Shown here: positions 1 through 10,013 of the stretch, piece after piece
Position numbering within the stretch: the first letter of the stretch is position 1
Layout: each line of letters starts with the position of its first letter
Assembly (NCBI GenBank): GCA_023014485.1
Contig: JAJOZX010001867.1
Location: 447,001-511,000 of the forward strand
DNA: 64,000 bases
Direction of reading: 5' to 3'
Origin: Bathynomus jamesi
Taxonomy: Eukaryota; Arthropoda; Malacostraca; Isopoda; Cirolanidae
Notes under the pieces: model-generated
The model's input: the letters and a program-made list of their open reading frames with translations, nothing else
Told to the model about the DNA's origin: nothing
Database searches by the model: none
Position numbers and translations under genes: made by a program

Positions 1-20
1 AGAGAGAGAGAGAGAGAGAG
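1..20. repeat. (AG)n microsatellite
   Basis: Uninterrupted AG dinucleotides run in from the window edge; the full length of the tract is not visible. Confidence 0.95.
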
Positions 21-141
21 ATTTACAAAGCTCAGACTATAAAAGACCCCAAGAACCCCAAATCCACTCCAGGTTAGTTAAGTAAATGTAGAAGCAAAAA
101 GAAAAATTAACTATAAACATATCTTTTGTATGCATAAATAA

Positions 142-242
142 CACTGGTCAACAACAATTTTGTCACAAGGGTTTTGATGGGTGTTCTAAGTGTACTTTTT
201 CATGCTGAATCTAAATATGAAATCAGATTTTTTCTATCAGGC
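142..242 (+). repeat. Left terminal inverted repeat of the CACTG element
   Basis: It begins CACTGGTCAACAA and ends TTTTTCTATCAGGC. It pairs imperfectly with the reverse complement of 2463-2574, with the best matches at the two ends of the repeat. Confidence 0.75.
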
Positions 243-295
243 TTAGTTTACTTGTGACGCTATGTTCATTTTTTCCTCATTCAGCATGATCACCG

Positions 296-450
296 GATAA
301 AAAAATAATAACATATTATATATAATTAAGTATATAACAATATTATAATATAAAACATTATAAAAATAATAAATATAATAATATATTATATTAATTAATA
401 TAACTATAATAAAATATATTAATATTAATATATATGTTGTATTAATTTTT
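296..450. other. AT-rich non-coding stretch
   Basis: Almost pure A/T with short TATAATATTA-like runs and no open frame. It sits between the left TIR and the transposon gene and may include the promoter region, but no specific element can be named. Confidence 0.6.
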
Positions 451-694
451 TGTAAAATTAGTACAATTTATTCCTTTGGGGAGAAAGTTCTGATAATGCT
501 GGCAGGATAAATTTGGTCGGAGCAGCAGACTGTGCAGGTTGAAACATGTTTGTACCTGTTCAGACATGAGCCTAGTTTCTGTGTGTAGAGCAGCTCCAAG
601 TCAGTCTGCTTGTAAATGTCACAGTGTTAACAGCTAGTGTCTGTTGCTTCTTGTTAATTTTACACCAGTGTTGTATTCATATAGATGTTTTGTA

Positions 695-2374
695 ATGCCG
701 CGGAACTGTCTGAATCATCCTAATTCTTTTTGTTATGTATGTGGTGATCTAACTTTAAAATCCCAGAAACGTAACTTTACACCATTAGTAAAAAAATGCT
801 ATGAACTTTATTTCGGATGTAAAGTAGGCGATCAGGACAAGAGTTGGGCCCCTCACATTTGTTGTGTGACATGTGTAAGACTACTTACAGGATTGCTAAA
901 CGGTTCACGTCACATGCCATTTGCTATTCCAATGATTTGGAGGGAACCCAAAGATCACACAACAGACTGCTATTTCTGCCTGGTAAATACAAAGGGGATC
1001 ATTTCAAAAACAAAGAGCCTTATGAAATACCATAATCTACCGTCTGCAATGAGACCAGTTCCCCACAGTACTCAACTTCCAGTACCAAATCCTCCTGAAC
1101 ATGTAAGTTTAAGTGATGAGGAATCAAACGTAGCTGTAGCATATCACGAGGAAAAAGATGAAGACATTTCTGATCCAACATTCCAGGCTACCTGTTCCTC
1201 CAATGAACCACATTTACTGTCACAAGGAGATCTAAATGACCTAGTTCGTGATTTGAAATTATCTAAGAAGCAGGCTGAACTTTTAGGTTCAAGATTAAAG
1301 GGTTGGAATCTACTGCAACGTGACACTAAAGTTTGTTTTTTCCGCAGCCGCCATGATGAATTCAAAGAATGGTTCTCTCATGAAGATGGACTTGTGTTTT
1401 GTAAAGATGTTAATTCAGTCATGGGGGCTCTTGGTCATGAACATAACGTGGATGAGTGGCGATTGTTCATTGACTCCTCAAAAGTCAGCTTGAAAGCAGT
1501 CCTTCTTCACAACGGAAAGAAATTTCCTTCTGTACCTATTGCACATGCTGCAAACATGAAAGAGTCATACGACAACATGAAGTTGCTTTTAGAAAAGTTT
1601 CAGTATCAGAAATATAAGTGGAATATCTGTGGAGATCTGAAGGTCATTGCACTTTTGCTAGGGTTGCAGCTAGGTTACACCAAGTACTGTTGTTTTTTAT
1701 GTGAGTGGGACAGTAGGGACAAGCAAAACCACTACGTTAAGAAGGATTGGCCAAAACGCACCTCACTTGTTCCAGGCAAGAAAAATGTTGTGAATAGTTC
1801 ACTTGTTGACCCTGAGAAAGTGTACCTTCCTCCTTTGCATATCAAGCTTGGACTTATGAAAAACTTTGTTAAAGCGATGGATAAAGCGCAAACAGGATTC
1901 ACATACTTGAGAAATAAGTTTCCCCGGATCAGTGATGCCAAGATTAAAGAAGGCATTTTTGTAGGCCCTCAGATCAGAGAATTGTTAAGAGATGAGAGAT
2001 TTGAAGGAGAGTTGAATGAAGTTGAGAAAGCTGCGTGGCAGAGTTTCAAAAGTGTCTGCACAAATTTTTTGGGAAATCACAAGGCCGAAAACTATCCTGA
2101 AATAGTAGGAGATCTTCTTAAGTCTTACCAAGCAATGGGGTGCAATATGTCATTAAAGGTTCATTTCTTGGACTCTCACTTGGACTTTTTTCCGGAAAAC
2201 CTGGGTGCGGTAAGCGACGAACATGGTGAGCGTTTTCATCAGGATATTTCTGCCATGGAAAACCGTTACCAAGGCAAATGGAGCCCCAGTATGCTGGCTG
2301 ACTATTGCTGGACTCTTAAGAGAGACATGCCTGAGGCAAAGCACAGCAGAAAATCAAAACAAGCTACTTTTTAA
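695..2374 (+). CDS. Putative transposase of the CACTG element (HGERFHQD family), intact
   Basis: An uninterrupted 559-codon frame from ATG at 695 to TAA at 2372. I prefer this ATG because the protein then begins MPRNCLNHPNSFCYVCG, directly at the first Cys pair. The N-terminal ~130 residues are Cys/His-rich (FCYVCG, ICCVTC, DCYFC), suggesting a zinc-binding DNA-recognition region, followed by an acidic linker. The C-terminal two thirds carry LFIDSSK (Asp260), CGDLK (Asp314), a CCFLCEWDSRD Cys pair, LDSHLDFF and DEHGERFHQD (Glu512). The Asp/Asp/Glu spacing would fit an RNase H-like DDE transposase, but this assignment is my inference. A broken paralogue lies at 53439-54283. I recognise the sequence as a family repeated in arthropod genomes but know no accepted name. 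Its position between TIRs argues for a transposase rather than a host gene. Confidence 0.75.
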   Translation: MPRNCLNHPNSFCYVCGDLTLKSQKRNFTPLVKKCYELYFGCKVGDQDKSWAPHICCVTCVRLLTGLLNGSRHMPFAIPMIWREPKDHTTDCYFCLVNTKGIISKTKSLMKYHNLPSAMRPVPHSTQLPVPNPPEHVSLSDEESNVAVAYHEEKDEDISDPTFQATCSSNEPHLLSQGDLNDLVRDLKLSKKQAELLGSRLKGWNLLQRDTKVCFFRSRHDEFKEWFSHEDGLVFCKDVNSVMGALGHEHNVDEWRLFIDSSKVSLKAVLLHNGKKFPSVPIAHAANMKESYDNMKLLLEKFQYQKYKWNICGDLKVIALLLGLQLGYTKYCCFLCEWDSRDKQNHYVKKDWPKRTSLVPGKKNVVNSSLVDPEKVYLPPLHIKLGLMKNFVKAMDKAQTGFTYLRNKFPRISDAKIKEGIFVGPQIRELLRDERFEGELNEVEKAAWQSFKSVCTNFLGNHKAENYPEIVGDLLKSYQAMGCNMSLKVHFLDSHLDFFPENLGAVSDEHGERFHQDISAMENRYQGKWSPSMLADYCWTLKRDMPEAKHSRKSKQATF

Positions 2375-2462
2375 ACTACAGGTATGTCTTTTCGATCATA
2401 TTTTAATAAGTATGTAACTATATGGGTTTTTAAAAATTAAATTGCATGTCACACAAAAACCA

Positions 2463-2574
2463 GACCTGATAGAGAAATTTTACAAACTTATTTGGATTCA
2501 GCACAGAAAATACTATAAGAATAAGGTATTTTCATTCTTGGGACACGAAAAAAAATGTTTTTTGTTGCCCAGTG
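2463..2574 (-). repeat. Right terminal inverted repeat of the CACTG element
   Basis: The reverse complement begins CACTGGGCAACAA and ends CTCTATCAGGTC, matching the left repeat. It also resembles the end of the second copy at 53106, which begins CACTGGGTAACAA and has the related inner block GCTGATTCCAAA. Confidence 0.75.
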
Positions 2575-2577
2575 TAA

Positions 2578-2939
2578 TCATTCTGAGAGGGCAGAAAATC
2601 AGAGAAGAGAGTGGATAAGATAAGCCATTTCATCTATCTCCAGTCCTTGATTCAGAAAGTGGGGAAATGGAAGGTATAGGAAAATCAGAAAAAGAATATT
2701 GGAAAAGAAATGCTTTAGAATGCATTCACACCATACAAACACTTTATCTGTTGACTCAGTTACTCATGAAAGGAAGTTATATGAAGGAGAAAGTGAAATA
2801 TATGGAAATATATCACCAATGAACAAACATTATGTTTCTTACCAAGATATGTTTTTATTTTGAACATTAGGCAATCACTTCCTCATCGATTCATCATTTC
2901 AACATTATTTATCAAATCATTATTTCATCAAATCTCATC
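2578..2939. other. Unassigned sequence
   Basis: I see no open frame, terminal repeats or recognisable repeat family here. Confidence 0.5.
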
Positions 2940-3290
2940 ACTTCATCATATTTTATCATGTGTGTGTGTGTGTGTGTGTGTATCTCAATATAAACGTTTC
3001 ACACTGTTTCCTACTTTTCAAACTTCCCTCGAACCCCTTGAACAACGCCAAATAACCGTGGATCACCTGAAGATCAGGGTCCCCAGCCTTCTTTAGTTAG
3101 CTTTATAAGGTTAACTAACGAAAATATCACGACGTAACCTAGCCAATCGTCAAGGGCGTACAGTTGACCTTGGCGTTGTTCGAGGGGTTCGAGGAAGTTT
3201 GAAAAGTAGGAAACAGTTTGAAATGTTTGTATTGAGATAGCACACACACACACACACACACACACACTACATATGATAAAATAAAATATT
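2940..3290. repeat. Fold-back (long inverted repeat) with CA/TG-repeat shoulders
   Basis: The left arm (about 2950-3052) contains (TG)n followed by TATCTCAATATAAACG and ends GAACAACGCCAA. The right arm (about 3173-3285) is its reverse complement, starting TTGGCGTTGTTCG and ending with (CA)n and ATGATAAAAT. The loop holds a Jockey 3'-tail fragment and one copy of the AACGAAAATATCACG cassette. A single strand could form a hairpin of about 100 bp. Confidence 0.8.
3061..3115 (-). repeat. Dispersed copy of the Jockey-type 3' tail
   Basis: GATCACCTGAAGATCAGGG followed by CCCAGCCTTCTTTAGTTAG matches the 3'-terminal ~55 bp of the minus-strand LINE that ends at 13253. Here it abuts the AACGAAAATATCACG cassette rather than LINE coding sequence. 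Confidence 0.7.
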
Positions 3291-3294
3291 TTCG

Positions 3295-3355
3295 TTAGTT
3301 AGCCTTATAAGGCTAACTAGAGAAGGCTGGGGGCCCTGATCTTCAGGTGATCTAT
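3295..3355 (+). repeat. Dispersed copy of the Jockey-type 3' tail, opposite orientation
   Basis: TTAGCCTTATAAGGCTAACT followed by GGGCCCTGATCTTCAGGTGATC is the same tail as at 3061-3115, inverted. No LINE coding sequence precedes it. Confidence 0.7.
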
Positions 3356-3717
3356 AACGGTCACACACTACAAGTTTAAGCAGGAACAAAGGTAAGAATG
3401 CTTCGTCTCAACACATACATTAGTAACAAAAACTTCAGTGTAACTTTATGTAATGTAATATAATGTAATGTGATGTAATTTAACGGAGCAAGTGTAGTTT
3501 ACGTCCCCTGAGCAAAAGGGGACACAAACTACACTAGGTCAAAGTTGGGGGACGGAAACTATACTAGGATCTTTAGGAGACATTTTTTAAATGAATCCAT
3601 TAAATAAAACGTTAAAACTAACGAAAATATTACGACTTAACCTAACCAATCGTCAATTTATATACATACATTTTAACTGCAAACAACACATAGTATAATT
3701 AATGTAAAGAACGATGC

Positions 3718-3968
3718 TTGTATAGAAGAGCGTTCCGCACAAGATGAGGAGGGAGAACGAACAAATGAAAAATGAGGTACCACCCGGGATCATCCGATTG
3801 CCGGTCAGATATGCTATCCACTACACCATGGACCTCGATCAATCAGAAGTCGTAATTCCCCTACATACGAGCAGAAACCAATGCCCTGATGGGGCACCTT
3901 CGCATGCCGTACATATATACATTTTAACTGCAAACAACACACAGTATAATTAATGTAAAGAACGACGC
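3718..3968 (-). repeat. tRNA-like repeat unit, minus orientation
   Basis: Read on the minus strand, it contains GTCCATGGTGTAGTGGATAG (A-box-like), an anticodon-stem-like TCTGACCGGCAATCGGA, and the GAAGGTGCCCCATCAGGGC block. The B-box portion GGGTTCGATTC is missing, apparently lost between short CCCGGG repeats. It is the left arm of the core palindrome of fold-back element 1. Confidence 0.65.
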
Positions 3969-4232
3969 GGAACGCTCTTCTACACAAGCGTCGTTCTTTA
4001 CATTAATTATACTGTGTGTTGTTTGCAGTTAAAATGTATATATGTACGGCATGCGAAGGTGCCCCATCAGGGCATTGGTTTCTGCTCGTATGTAGGAGAA
4101 TTACGACTTCTGATTGATCGAGGTCCATGGTGTAGTGGATAGCATATCTGACCGGCAATCGGATGATCCCGGGTTCGTTCTCCCTCCTCATCTTGTGCGG
4201 AACGCTCTTCTACACAAGCGTCGTTCTTTACA
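3969..4232 (+). repeat. tRNA-like repeat unit, plus orientation
   Basis: The inverted partner of 3718-3968. It keeps GATCCCGGGTTCG but lacks about 33 bp after it (the CCCGGGTGGTTACC block present at 54563-55010), again consistent with a deletion between short repeats (GTTCG). It is unlikely to be a functional tRNA. Confidence 0.65.
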
Positions 4233-4435
4233 TATATATATATATTTTAACATTTTATTTGATTAGGTATACACAGGCAAAGTTGGGGAAACGCAAACTA
4301 CACTAGGATAATGTAGGGGAACGTAAACTACACTAGACACCACAGGGGGACGTAAGCTACACTTGCTCCAATTTAACTTTAATTCCTTTCTTATGTCTTC
4401 AGACTTGCGTCTTGTACATTTTTATCACTGCAGTT

Positions 4436-4498
<63 letters not shown>
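4436..4498. repeat. (CA)n-(TA)n microsatellite
   Basis: ACACACAC followed by about 25 TA dinucleotides. Confidence 0.95.
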
Positions 4499-4500
<2 letters not shown>

Positions 4501-4590
4501 AGAAACTTCTCATGCAGAAGTTAAGCTAAATTTCATATTATTTACTTTTTAGAGCGGCGTTGCATAATGTTGATCATCCATACTGCACAA

Positions 4591-5252
4591 GAATCCAGGA
4601 CAAAAACTCACCGGACAAAAACTCACCCGACAAAACTCACCACTTAAATGCAAAAGAGGACAAAAATTCACCAGACAAATGTTTTTGCGAAATACATACA
4701 CTCTAGTCTAGATCTTAAGATTTTAGACTCATTGTAGATAATTACTCTTCATCTTTTAAATTGTTCTGTTTTTAACCAAATCGGTATACTAATGTAGTTT
4801 TGGTCACTGATTTCAAAAATAACTTTCTTTTTTTGAGAAATGAAAAACAAACATGTTAGAGCACTTTAAATAATTAATGTGTTTTTAACGAAATTATCAT
4901 GACAACCAATTGTCAAGGGCGTACAGTTGACCTAACCGGGCATTCAATTGACCTAAGCTGGCATTCAATTGACCTAACCGGGCATTCAGTTGACCTAACC
5001 GGGTATTAATTTATAGCGAAAGATTGGTAGGTTGGTGAAAAATTAATATTGGTTGGTTGGTTAAAAACAGAACAATTTGAAAGATGAAGAGTAATTATCT
5101 ACAATGAGTTAAAATCTTAAGATCTTAAGATCTAGACTAGAGGGTATGTATTTCGCAAAATAATTTGTCTGGTGAGTTTTTGTCCGGTGAGTTTTTGTCC
5201 GGTGAGTTTTTGTCCGGTGAGTTTTTGTGCAGTGAGTTTTTGTCCATGCCCC
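4591..5252. mobile_element. Fold-back element 2 (9-bp TSD ACTGCACAA)
   Basis: The left arm starts with tandem GGACAAAAACTCACC units and the right arm ends with the inverted units GGTGAGTTTTTGTCC (at least five). Arms continue inward through matching segments (TAGATCTTAAGAT, GATAATTACTCTTCATC, AAAAACAGAAC). Perfect 9-bp repeats ACTGCACAA flank it at 4582-4590 and 5253-5261. The middle carries a Merlin-associated arm sequence (4779-4888, also at 21000-21112) and the AACGAAATTATCATGAC cassette followed by tandem GACCTAACCGGGCATTCA units (about 4928-5005). A 9-bp TSD and tandem-repeat arms are hallmarks of Foldback elements. Confidence 0.85.
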
Positions 5253-5383
5253 ACTGCACAATGGTATGGAAAGATTTACTCATTACTGCATAGTCTATTT
5301 CACGAGAGGTGAACGTATCACTTTTCCGAAGATGTGAAGTTTTAATTTTTTTGGTCTCATTTCTTTGTACTATAGGTTCAGTG

Positions 5384-5410
5384 TGTGTGTGTGTGTGTGG
5401 GGGGGGGGGT
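5384..5410. repeat. (GT)n-(G)n simple repeat
   Basis: GT dinucleotides followed by a run of G. Confidence 0.95.
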
Positions 5411-5545
5411 TGATGAATGCAATTCATTCTAAATTAACAAAACAACACTCCAATTCAAGTTCGAATTAAAAAACGCAGAGAATAAAGTGTACGTTACTGT
5501 ACTTATAATAACTGTGTACTCCAACATGCGCAGTTGGAGGGATTT

Positions 5546-5568
5546 TTTTTTTTTTTTTTTTTTTTTTA
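5546..5568. repeat. Poly-T tract
   Basis: A run of more than 20 T. Confidence 0.95.
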
Positions 5569-5924
5569 CAAAAATCACTTTTTTTTGGATTAATAATTTC
5601 AAAATGCTCTGCTGAGTGATCTTATATTACTATAAACTATTATTATTTTTCTTATAAACCCGCTATGAAAGACTATACCCATTCCATAATTTGAACATTT
5701 TAAACTAGAAGTAGGATATTTCGTTCGAAAAACTGAAGAGTTCCTCCATTCAATAATACCTAGAATTAATTCCCCATTTTTAAAAGTATGTGAAACTGAA
5801 AATTATTTTATTTTTAAATGGAGTCGCTAAGTAATTCAGTTTGGATTAAAAATCATAGTTCGTCAGTTCAAAGTGTGTTTGATTGGGTCATTTAACCTCC
5901 TTCACAACATTTAAGGTAATATGG

Positions 5925-5990
5925 TAGAGGGGACCTACAGCTTTACGTGGGATCCGATCCACGGGTCGCTACATAATCTAGACGCATAGG
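5925..5990 (-). repeat. CR1-E 3'-UTR fragment
   Basis: GGGGACCTACAGCTTTACGT followed by GGGATCCGATCCACGGG resembles the 3' UTR of the CR1-E copies at 58512-58570 and 59262-59315. No coding part is attached. Confidence 0.55.
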
Positions 5991-7131
5991 ACGGCCTCCT
6001 ATCCAATTACAATCCAGATCCAATGTTCTTAAATTCGTTGGTCGACGATAACCGATGTTACGACATTTGACACGACGTAGCCCTCTTCACTTTAAAACTT
6101 CAAATTACGAAACGGGTAAAGTTATTTGTAAAGACCGAAAATAGTTTCTCGTAACGTGAGATCACGATTTTGGCTCTGCGGAATATTTTGGAATTATTTG
6201 TTCAAATTGTTGGTTTTGCTTGATTGAATGGTTGGCTAAGATATTCTGAGCGAAACTTCAGAAGGAAATATTACACTTTGAAGACTACAAAAAACCAGAA
6301 TAGTGTCTCGAAATGGTGTAGAGGAAATTTTTATTGAAAACAAAAAGGACCATTTACTAAACTTTTAACAGTTGTCTTCGGAAACGTAGCTTTGTATAGT
6401 TAGATTAGATTAGTCAAAGTTGGGTTAGGTTAAATTAGGTTAGACTAGAAACAATTTGGTTAGGTTATATGATTTCATGTTTATTCGTCTTTATCAGTGC
6501 AGGTCCAAACACTTTTTCGAAATATTTTGCAGTAGAGAAAATCTCATTTCGAAAAATTGTCCCGTCGGTCAAAAATTTTGTTTTGAAAACAGTCCAAGCG
6601 CCTTCAGACATACTCAAAATTTTTCATAAATGACCGGTTACAACTTGAGCCTTAAAATAAATAAAACAAAAACTGGAATTCATAAGCAAAACTTTAGTTG
6701 CAGAAATATGAAATTTGATGCGAAGAGAATATTCTCTCCAAACTAAGAATGACAACGTTGCAAGATTACAAACATAAGCGAGAACATCCTTCTGGATATG
6801 TTACAGAGAATATCAACAAACATATTTCGTCACGCACGTCTCAGCACACAGAGGATTATGATACTCGGTTCTGTTGTACACTTTGGACCTAAAAACTCAT
6901 GTAGGTTACGTGTCATTAATGTTGTGAATGCATGTTTCTTTCAGATAAAATGTTTCTGAATAAAAATTTTATGCGTTATTTTCATGTTCTTTGGTGTATG
7001 TATAATGAATTCTGATTTATTTTTCAAAATTATTCGATTTTTACACTAAATTTGCATTTGAATTTATGTTAATACAAAATAAAATAAGAAATAATGCAGA
7101 GTTATTTTCAAGTTACATATAATAGGATTTG
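5991..7131. other. Unassigned AT-rich sequence
   Basis: I see no gene or bounded element. A patch near 6403-6470 is rich in GGTTAGATTAG-like, degenerate TTAGG-type repeats. Confidence 0.5.
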
Positions 7132-7139
7132 TGTGTGTG

Positions 7140-7678
7140 CAGTGGTGTAGTGCTGTGGGAACGCGTAGGAACAGCGTTCCCTTACTTTTTTGGTAGACAA
7201 CGGCGTTCCCTCACTATTTCAAATAAATCCGAACTTACGAATCTCTAACGTCATGAAATTTTAATTCCCACCCCTAGAAGAAATAAGAGAAAGAATCATT
7301 AACTGTTTCATTTCTTTTAGCTTCGACTGAGGCAATGCTAGCCTATAAAGATCTGGTGAAACAGTCACCACGGCGTACCAGTTGTTAACTTTTTTTTAGT
7401 TAATTAGTCCAGTTGTTAGCTATTTTTATTGATCGTACTGGATGTCGTATAACTAATGACACTGGAAATACTGCATCTTCAACCTTGGAATATATCCTAA
7501 TATCCAGTGCATATGACCTCAAAATATCCCTGAAATTGGTCAGATTTCAAAAGATTTCCCGGGGGGCTTACAGTGCCCCCGGACCCCCAGCTGTATGGGC
7601 TCGCTCGCCATTGTCCCCCCCGCATCTGGGTAACACTTTCAAAATGCGTTCCCTCACTTCTTTATTTAGCACTACACC

Positions 7679-7682
<4 letters not shown>
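7140..7682. mobile_element. hAT-type MITE with 15-bp TIRs
   Basis: The left end CAGTGGTGTAGTGCT and the right end AGCACTACACCACTG are perfect 15-bp inverted repeats. Eight bases on each side read TGTGTGTG, compatible with an 8-bp hAT TSD, although they lie in a (TG)n tract and are weak evidence alone. Subterminal GAGGGAACGC motifs are also inverted. No transposase frame is present. Confidence 0.8.

Positions 7683-7716
<34 letters not shown>
7683..7716. repeat. (TG)n microsatellite
   Basis: TG repeats followed by AGAGAGAG. Confidence 0.9.
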
Positions 7717-7725
<9 letters not shown>

Positions 7726-7744
7726 TAGGTCGTGGCCCCGTCGC

Positions 7745-7815
7745 AACACCGCTTCCCCTTAAATCAGTAAAGTTAAGCAACGTTAGGGTCTGGGCAGTAG
7801 TTGGATGGGTGATCG
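7745..7815 (+). pseudogene. 5S rRNA-derived fragment (5S pseudogene or SINE3-type head)
   Basis: AGTTAAGCAACGTTAGGG followed by GTAGTTGGATGGGTGATCG corresponds to the middle and 3' part of arthropod 5S rRNA, covering the internal RNA polymerase III control region. The 5' third is poorly conserved and the sequence runs into unrelated DNA instead of the 5S 3' end. A 5S-headed SINE is the likeliest reading; a decayed 5S gene is the alternative. Confidence 0.6.
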
Positions 7816-7859
7816 TCATCTGAATTCAGATGATGTAGCGACTCGTGTTTCAGATCTCA

Positions 7860-8728
7860 TCTAAAGCTGTAGCTCCCCTCTGTCACATTGTTAGAGGAGT
7901 GTAATTTTCCTTTTTTTTATAATTCTACGTTTACCTTATTTGCATGGGATTCGCCTAAACTTGAGACTAAATATTTCAGGAAAGCTGAAGTGAGCGGCTT
8001 CCTACGTATGTAGTCAGGATATTACTCCAGAGAGGGTATTACTTAAGCACTCCTGAACGCAGAAATAGTTCACTCTTCGTATTCCCACAATCGCGGAGTA
8101 CTGTGTGGGCCCGTGATTTTCTTTTCCCCAGTTATCAAAGTCCAAAGAGTAGAAAAATAAACCCAACGACTTACACGATTTTTAATTTGAATTTAGGCGA
8201 GAAAAATTTAACTGGTTAGAGTGAGTCAAATGTTTCTTTCACACAGAACAGAGAGTTAATAATAATAACAAAAGTCTCACAAACATAACATTAGTCACTT
8301 CTTCATTGTTAAGATATTGAATAAGCCAGAGACCCCCCTAAGACACCCTTGTCCGCTCAGTCTCCTAGCTTGTATCTTCCAATTTCCAAAAGCAATTCCC
8401 GTTAACGGACTGAAAACCCGCCATTTCAGCCCGGAGACCCGCCTCCTCGGAATAAGGGCGCTGATCTACTTCTTATATAATCAAAGGAATGGAACCTGGC
8501 TACGCCACCACGCAAGCGGTTGACGTCACCTGAGAACATTGTAGAACCGAGCGTCTCACAACCTGTTTTCCCAAGTGAAATCAAAGAAACCGTCTGCGTC
8601 ACTGCGTGTGAATTTCGTTTAGAAGGAACTGAGTCATACATAGCTTGGGAATTATTGAATGACTGAAATTACATAAAAATAATTGTCATCAGGGGCGGCT
8701 TTACTTCGATTATAAATTAAATTATAAT
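7860..8728. other. Unassigned sequence
   Basis: I see no bounded element and no frame that resembles a known protein. Confidence 0.5.
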
Positions 8729-8732
8729 ATAT

Positions 8733-8794
<62 letters not shown>
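8729..8794. repeat. (TA)n microsatellite
   Basis: A TA-repeat tract directly left of the hAT element. Confidence 0.95.
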
Positions 8795-8797
<3 letters not shown>

Positions 8798-9047
8798 CAG
8801 GAAGACATAGGCGTACAGACAAATTTTTTTTAGGAGGGCGGCTCTAAATTTGCCCGAATAAAAGAATAAAATGTATGGTTTCCGAGTATTTTACAAAATT
8901 TTAACTAACATCCATGCTAAATATTGAATATTGTGTAATTACAGAATTTTAACTTTAATCTTCAGGCCAAATACTGAATATTACATCAACAAACGTACAC
9001 ATTACGGCAGATGAAAATGAAGCTATTCTATAGATGACTGCGTACAC

Positions 9048-9683
9048 CAGCTGTTCTTAACCTTTGTGGAGCTGCGCCCTTCAACGGTCAACCTTCAACC
9101 CGTGGCGCCCCCTGACCCACAAAAGAATATAAGTTTTTTCAATGATTCCAGTTTCATTGCTTTTAATGACTTTCTGGATTGGATAAATAAACGAACAAAA
9201 ACAACAAAAACTGTATTTGTGAGAATGCAATATTTTTACAAGATCGATCGTATTTCACCCATAATCGTAATCAATGGGAATGTTGGCATTGATTCTTTCC
9301 CACAAGCATTTAAATCCTTGGTGCGGTCGATGAGCACATCGCATGTCGCTCTCAACATTCAACCTCTTTCGACACTTGGTCTTCAGCAACAAGCGTTGAA
9401 AAGCCTGCCTCACAAAGGGTATGTGGAAGAAAAAGGAACGATCACTCGCAATGCTTGCTGGCTAAATTTCAGGTAAACAGGCAAATATTTCACCCAAAAT
9501 TTCTCCAAGGGTAGACATTCAAAATCATCTTGAGCGGACGAATTAAATTTCATCTCCAAGAACTTCTCTTAATATTTAATTGGGAATATATATTCTGAGT
9601 CAGAAATATGTTGACCACTTTCGCAGAGCTTTCGCGCCCCACCCCCAGGAAAATCGAAACGCCCCCTAGGTGAAGAACCGCTG
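9048..9683. mobile_element. Nested hAT-type MITE with perfect 8-bp TSD GCGTACAC
   Basis: The left end CAGCTGTTCTTAACC and right end GAAGAACCGCTG are inverted, with subterminal GCGCCC/GGGGGC blocks. GCGTACAC occurs at both 9040-9047 and 9684-9691. Termini of the form CAG-N-GGTTCTC-AACC are typical of ZBED-type hAT elements. The 136-codon frame inside resembles nothing I know and is probably fortuitous. Confidence 0.85.
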
Positions 9684-9767
9684 GCGTACACAATACAATC
9701 CATATGGTATTTATAGTTTAGTAAGAGCAAAAGAAACTACACTACTATCACGAACACTACTGTAGGT

Positions 9768-10013
9768 TTATCCAATTGAGTGATGTCCAATTGGAATATG
9801 GATGACTGACGACAGAAACAGTCGGAAAAAGTACGAGGCCCTATTCTTCTTTCTGCCAAATATGTCACTAATCCTATTCATTTCATTTTCGATCGTTCTG
9901 TTATTGCAAGCGCGTTCGATATTGATGAGAGCAATATTAGTGAAGCGGTCTTGCTCCATCGTGGTGCGGAGATATGTTTTTATGCGTCGTAAGCCACTGA
10001 AGAATCTCCGCTG
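9768..10013 (-). pseudogene. hAT transposase C-terminal (dimerisation) remnant
   Basis: The minus-strand frame includes FFSGLRRIKTYLRTTMEQDR, FTNIALINIERA and a K/R-rich end. This resembles the hAT C-terminal dimerisation region of ZMYM1-like transposases (usual pattern SFSALRRLKTYLR.TM.Q.RL..LALL.IE). The upstream part of the protein is interrupted by the mariner that begins at about 10014, and no catalytic region is recognisable in the remaining hAT sequence. Confidence 0.7.

Larger units (their letters stand above)
142..2574 (+). mobile_element. CACTG-terminated TIR DNA transposon, apparently complete
   Basis: The left end reads CACTGGTCAACAA and the right end reads TTGTTGCCCAGTG, so the two ends are inverted copies. 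Similarity continues inward for about 100 bp (142-242 and 2463-2574), including a shared GCTGAATC block and a TCTATCAGG block near the inner edges. A 3-bp TAA lies immediately outside each end (139-141, 2575-2577), a plausible target-site duplication. The single long frame inside is the 559-codon gene at 695-2374. CACT(A/G) termini with short TSDs are known for the CACTA/Mirage/Chapaev group, so that is a possible affiliation, but this is inferred from termini only. An AT-rich tract (about 296-450) separates the left TIR from the gene. Confidence 0.8.
3485..4369. mobile_element. Fold-back element 1 (8-bp TSD AATTTAAC)
   Basis: Both ends read GGAGCAAGTGTAG inward and are followed by imperfect tandem GGGGAACGTAAACTACACTAG units, forming minisatellite-like arms. 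The element is flanked by perfect 8-bp repeats AATTTAAC (3477-3484 and 4370-4377). The core is two inverted copies of a tRNA-like unit meeting near 3967. One AACGAAAATATTACG cassette lies at about 3617-3657. No protein is encoded, so it must depend on a transposase elsewhere. The same termini occur in the element at 18778-19856. Confidence 0.85.

Noticed and set aside
9066..9476. 136-codon frame inside the nested MITE
   Set aside because: No recognisable domain, and it lies wholly inside a hAT-type MITE with its own TSD; probably fortuitous.
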